In this document: in pieces, positions 4,190-5,867 of the stretch | Position numbering within the stretch: the stretch's first letter is position 1 | Layout of the letters: each line of letters begins with the position of its first letter | Source: an uncultured Microbacteriaceae bacterium | GTDB lineage: Bacteria; Actinomycetota; Actinomycetes; Actinomycetales; Microbacteriaceae | Reading direction: 5' to 3' | Assembly (NCBI GenBank): GCA_903882245.1 | Contig: CAIRWJ010000191.1 | Coordinates: forward strand, 1-5,867 | Length of the DNA: 5,867 nt | Notes under the pieces: model-generated | What the model saw: only the letters and a program-made list of their open reading frames with translations | Databases searched by the model: none | What the model was told of the DNA's origin: nothing | Made by a program: the position numbers and the translations under genes

Positions 4190-5867
4190 CGCAATCGAGT
4201 TCCGAGTACGGACACCACGTCACTCAATGGCGATCCTGAACCGTCACGTTTGCCAAATTCTGTGGGAAGTTCGCGGGCAGTCCCGTCGTTGGCGCAGGCT
4301 CGCGGATCCGAACCGACAAAAGCGAGCGCGAGGCCCACTTCGCCCTTCAGCAGCGTGTGAGAGCGCACTCCGCCCGTGGCACGGCCCTTACCGGGGTATT
4401 CGGTCAACGGAGTGACCTTGGCACGGCCCGGGTCGGCACCGGTCAACGTCGCGCCTGCGGAGGTAATCGTGACGACCTGGGCGTTGGAGTCAGCAGACAC
4501 GCTCGCAAAAGAGACGACCACATCGTTTTCGGCCAGTTTGATTCCCGCGACGCCAGCCGCACCGACTCCCTGCGGGCGGACGCTAGAGGCGGGGAAATGT
4601 AGTAACTGTGTGTCGAGCGTCACGAAGACGAGTTCATGTCCATCGGGCGCGAGGTCTGCCCCGACGACCTCATCACCAACATCGAGATTAATGATCGAGA
4701 AGTCCGCCCGGGCCGGGAATGTTGTCGGATCGACTCGTTTTACGGTTCCACGTCGGGTTCCAAGAACCAAGGGGACATCCGAAAGTGGAACGATCGTGAC
4801 GATTTTTTCACCGGGGGTGAGCCCCACCACGTAATCGGTGGCTTTCGAGCCGGTCGCGTAGCCAATCGCGGCGTCGGATGAGGGGAGTGCCACCGGTGTA
4901 AATCGAACAAATCGCCCATGTGACGTGATTGCACCAACATCGCCACGAGTAGTCGTGCGGACCACGGCCCTCACAGTGTCATGCTTCACCCTTTTAGCAA
5001 CAGCCGGAAACTCGGACGTGACGGGAGTGCGCAACAGTTTCCCGGTCGCAGTATAAATAACGCTGCAGGGTTCGTCTTCGAGCTCGAGGCCTTGGCTGGC
5101 AATCGCGCCCACGACAGGAACGTCCTCACCATCGAGCAATGTCGTGCGTCGCGGAGTGCCGTATTTGGACGCGACGTCAGCGAGTTCTTCCGAGACAACC
5201 GTGCGGAGCGAATCTTCACTCGACAGGAGAGTGGTGAGAGCGACGATGTCGGTCACCAGCAGATCGCGTTCCGATTCGAGTTCAATCCGCGAGAACTTGG
5301 TGAGTCGGCGAAGTCGCAATTCGAGAATGTAATCAGCCTGAAGTTCTGACAGGGTGAATGTCGACTGTAGTTCGGTTCGGGCGGACGCTGCGTCGTCCGA
5401 AGCGCGAATGACTCGAATCACCGCGTCGATATCGACGATTGCGCGGAGCAGGCCGTCAACGAGGTGTAGGCGTTCGGTCTTGCGATCGAGGCGGTATCGC
5501 GATCGGCGCGTCACGACCTGGACTCGGTGTGAGATATAGACGCGCAACATTTCTACGAGACCGAGAGTTTCGGGTTTTCCGCCTACCAGTGCCACGTTGT
5601 TGATAGAAAAACCGTCTTCGAGCGGTGTTTGTCGGTACAACTGGTCGAGGACAGCTTCGGGCGAGAAACCAGTCTTCACCTCGATAACAAGGCGGAGTCC
5701 GTTCTTGCGATCGGTGAGGTCAACCACGTTAGAGATCCCGGTGATCTTCTTTTTAGTGACACCGTCTTTGATGCGTTCGATGATGCGCTCGGGTCCAACC
5801 AAATATGGCAGCTCGGTCACGACGATTCCCGTTTTTCGAGCGGAGACCTGTTCGATGGTGGAACGCG
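4186..5867 (-). CDS. parC: DNA topoisomerase IV subunit A (ParC), C-terminal two thirds (5' end outside window)
   Basis: The frame is open to the right edge: codons upstream of the GTG at 5820 read RSTIEQVSARKTGIVV, conserved ParC/GyrA sequence, so that GTG is not the start. About 559 residues are visible, and the roughly 270 N-terminal residues, including the winged helix and catalytic Tyr, lie beyond the window. Seen from the GTG: the tower domain and coiled coil with TELPYLVGPERIIE, SNVVDLTDR, GLRLVIEVKTG, PLEDGFSINNVAL and ILELRLRRLT (1-175); the end of the core at YGTPRRT (220-226); then a beta-pinwheel DNA-wrapping domain (about 230-544) with repeated strand blocks such as HGRFVRF, LGTRRGTVKRV and YPGKGRATGGVR. 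The Q-R-R-G-G-K-G GyrA box is absent, as expected for a decatenase rather than a supercoiling gyrase. No frameshift is seen. The gene converges on parE with overlapping stop codons, so the two subunits are made from opposite transcripts. Confidence 0.93.
   Translation of the reverse strand, partial: RSTIEQVSARKTGIVVTELPYLVGPERIIERIKDGVTKKKITGISNVVDLTDRKNGLRLVIEVKTGFSPEAVLDQLYRQTPLEDGFSINNVALVGGKPETLGLVEMLRVYISHRVQVVTRRSRYRLDRKTERLHLVDGLLRAIVDIDAVIRVIRASDDAASARTELQSTFTLSELQADYILELRLRRLTKFSRIELESERDLLVTDIVALTTLLSSEDSLRTVVSEELADVASKYGTPRRTTLLDGEDVPVVGAIASQGLELEDEPCSVIYTATGKLLRTPVTSEFPAVAKRVKHDTVRAVVRTTTRGDVGAITSHGRFVRFTPVALPSSDAAIGYATGSKATDYVVGLTPGEKIVTIVPLSDVPLVLGTRRGTVKRVDPTTFPARADFSIINLDVGDEVVGADLAPDGHELVFVTLDTQLLHFPASSVRPQGVGAAGVAGIKLAENDVVVSFASVSADSNAQVVTITSAGATLTGADPGRAKVTPLTEYPGKGRATGGVRSHTLLKGEVGLALAFVGSDPRACANDGTARELPTEFGKRDGSGSPLSDVVSVLGTRLR

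Noticed and set aside
4044..4415. (+) strand open frame spanning the parE/parC junction
   Set aside because: It overlaps the conserved 3' end of parE and the antisense of the conserved parC C-terminus, with no family motif. It is a shadow frame.
4376..4834. (+) strand open frame antisense to parC
   Set aside because: The (-) strand here encodes the recognisable ParC beta-pinwheel. The antisense product is low-complexity Ser/Thr/Ala sequence.
5818..5820. GTG at 5820 as the start of the subunit A gene
   Set aside because: Upstream codons to the window edge read conserved ParC sequence (EQVSARKTGIVV), and the family is about 800 residues long. This is a truncation by the window edge.

Overview
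The window looks like chromosomal DNA from a moderately GC-rich actinomycete with two type II topoisomerases. The best guess is Microbacteriaceae or a close relative. This rests on the actinobacterial style of the ParE and ParC sequences, the small DUF7455-type zinc protein beside parE, and the MurT/GatD-type pair. It is an inference from family knowledge, because no rRNA or other taxonomic marker is present. No tRNA, rRNA, CRISPR array, insertion sequence, prophage gene or attachment site was seen.

Layout. Positions 1-1673 (+) hold the 3' part of a MurT-like Mur ligase gene, followed with overlapping codons by a GatD-like amidotransferase-fold gene. A 47-bp convergent gap follows, then a small (-) strand gene for a 74-residue DUF7455-type zinc protein (1721-1945). 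A 171-bp divergent spacer rich in short dyads (1946-2116) separates it from parE (2117-4189, +; topoisomerase IV subunit B, complete, 690 residues). parE runs head-on into parC (4186-5867, -; subunit A, cut by the right edge), and the two stop codons overlap by 4 bp.

How the genes work together. ParE (ATPase and Toprim) and ParC (DNA cleavage and C-terminal DNA-wrapping domain) together make topoisomerase IV, which unlinks daughter chromosomes. MurT and GatD normally form the lipid II isoglutaminyl synthase: MurT activates the alpha-carboxylate of D-Glu in the peptidoglycan stem and GatD supplies ammonia from glutamine.

The most notable point is that the GatD-like protein keeps the family fold signatures but has lost both glutaminase catalytic residues: His replaces the nucleophilic Cys and Ile replaces the catalytic His. 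Its MurT-like partner is also altered in the region that faces GatD. The genes are otherwise intact and tightly coupled, so this looks like a repurposed pair rather than decay. If the host is a Microbacteriaceae member with group B peptidoglycan, where the same D-Glu alpha-carboxyl carries the cross-bridge, the pair could attach something other than ammonia there. That last step is hypothesis.
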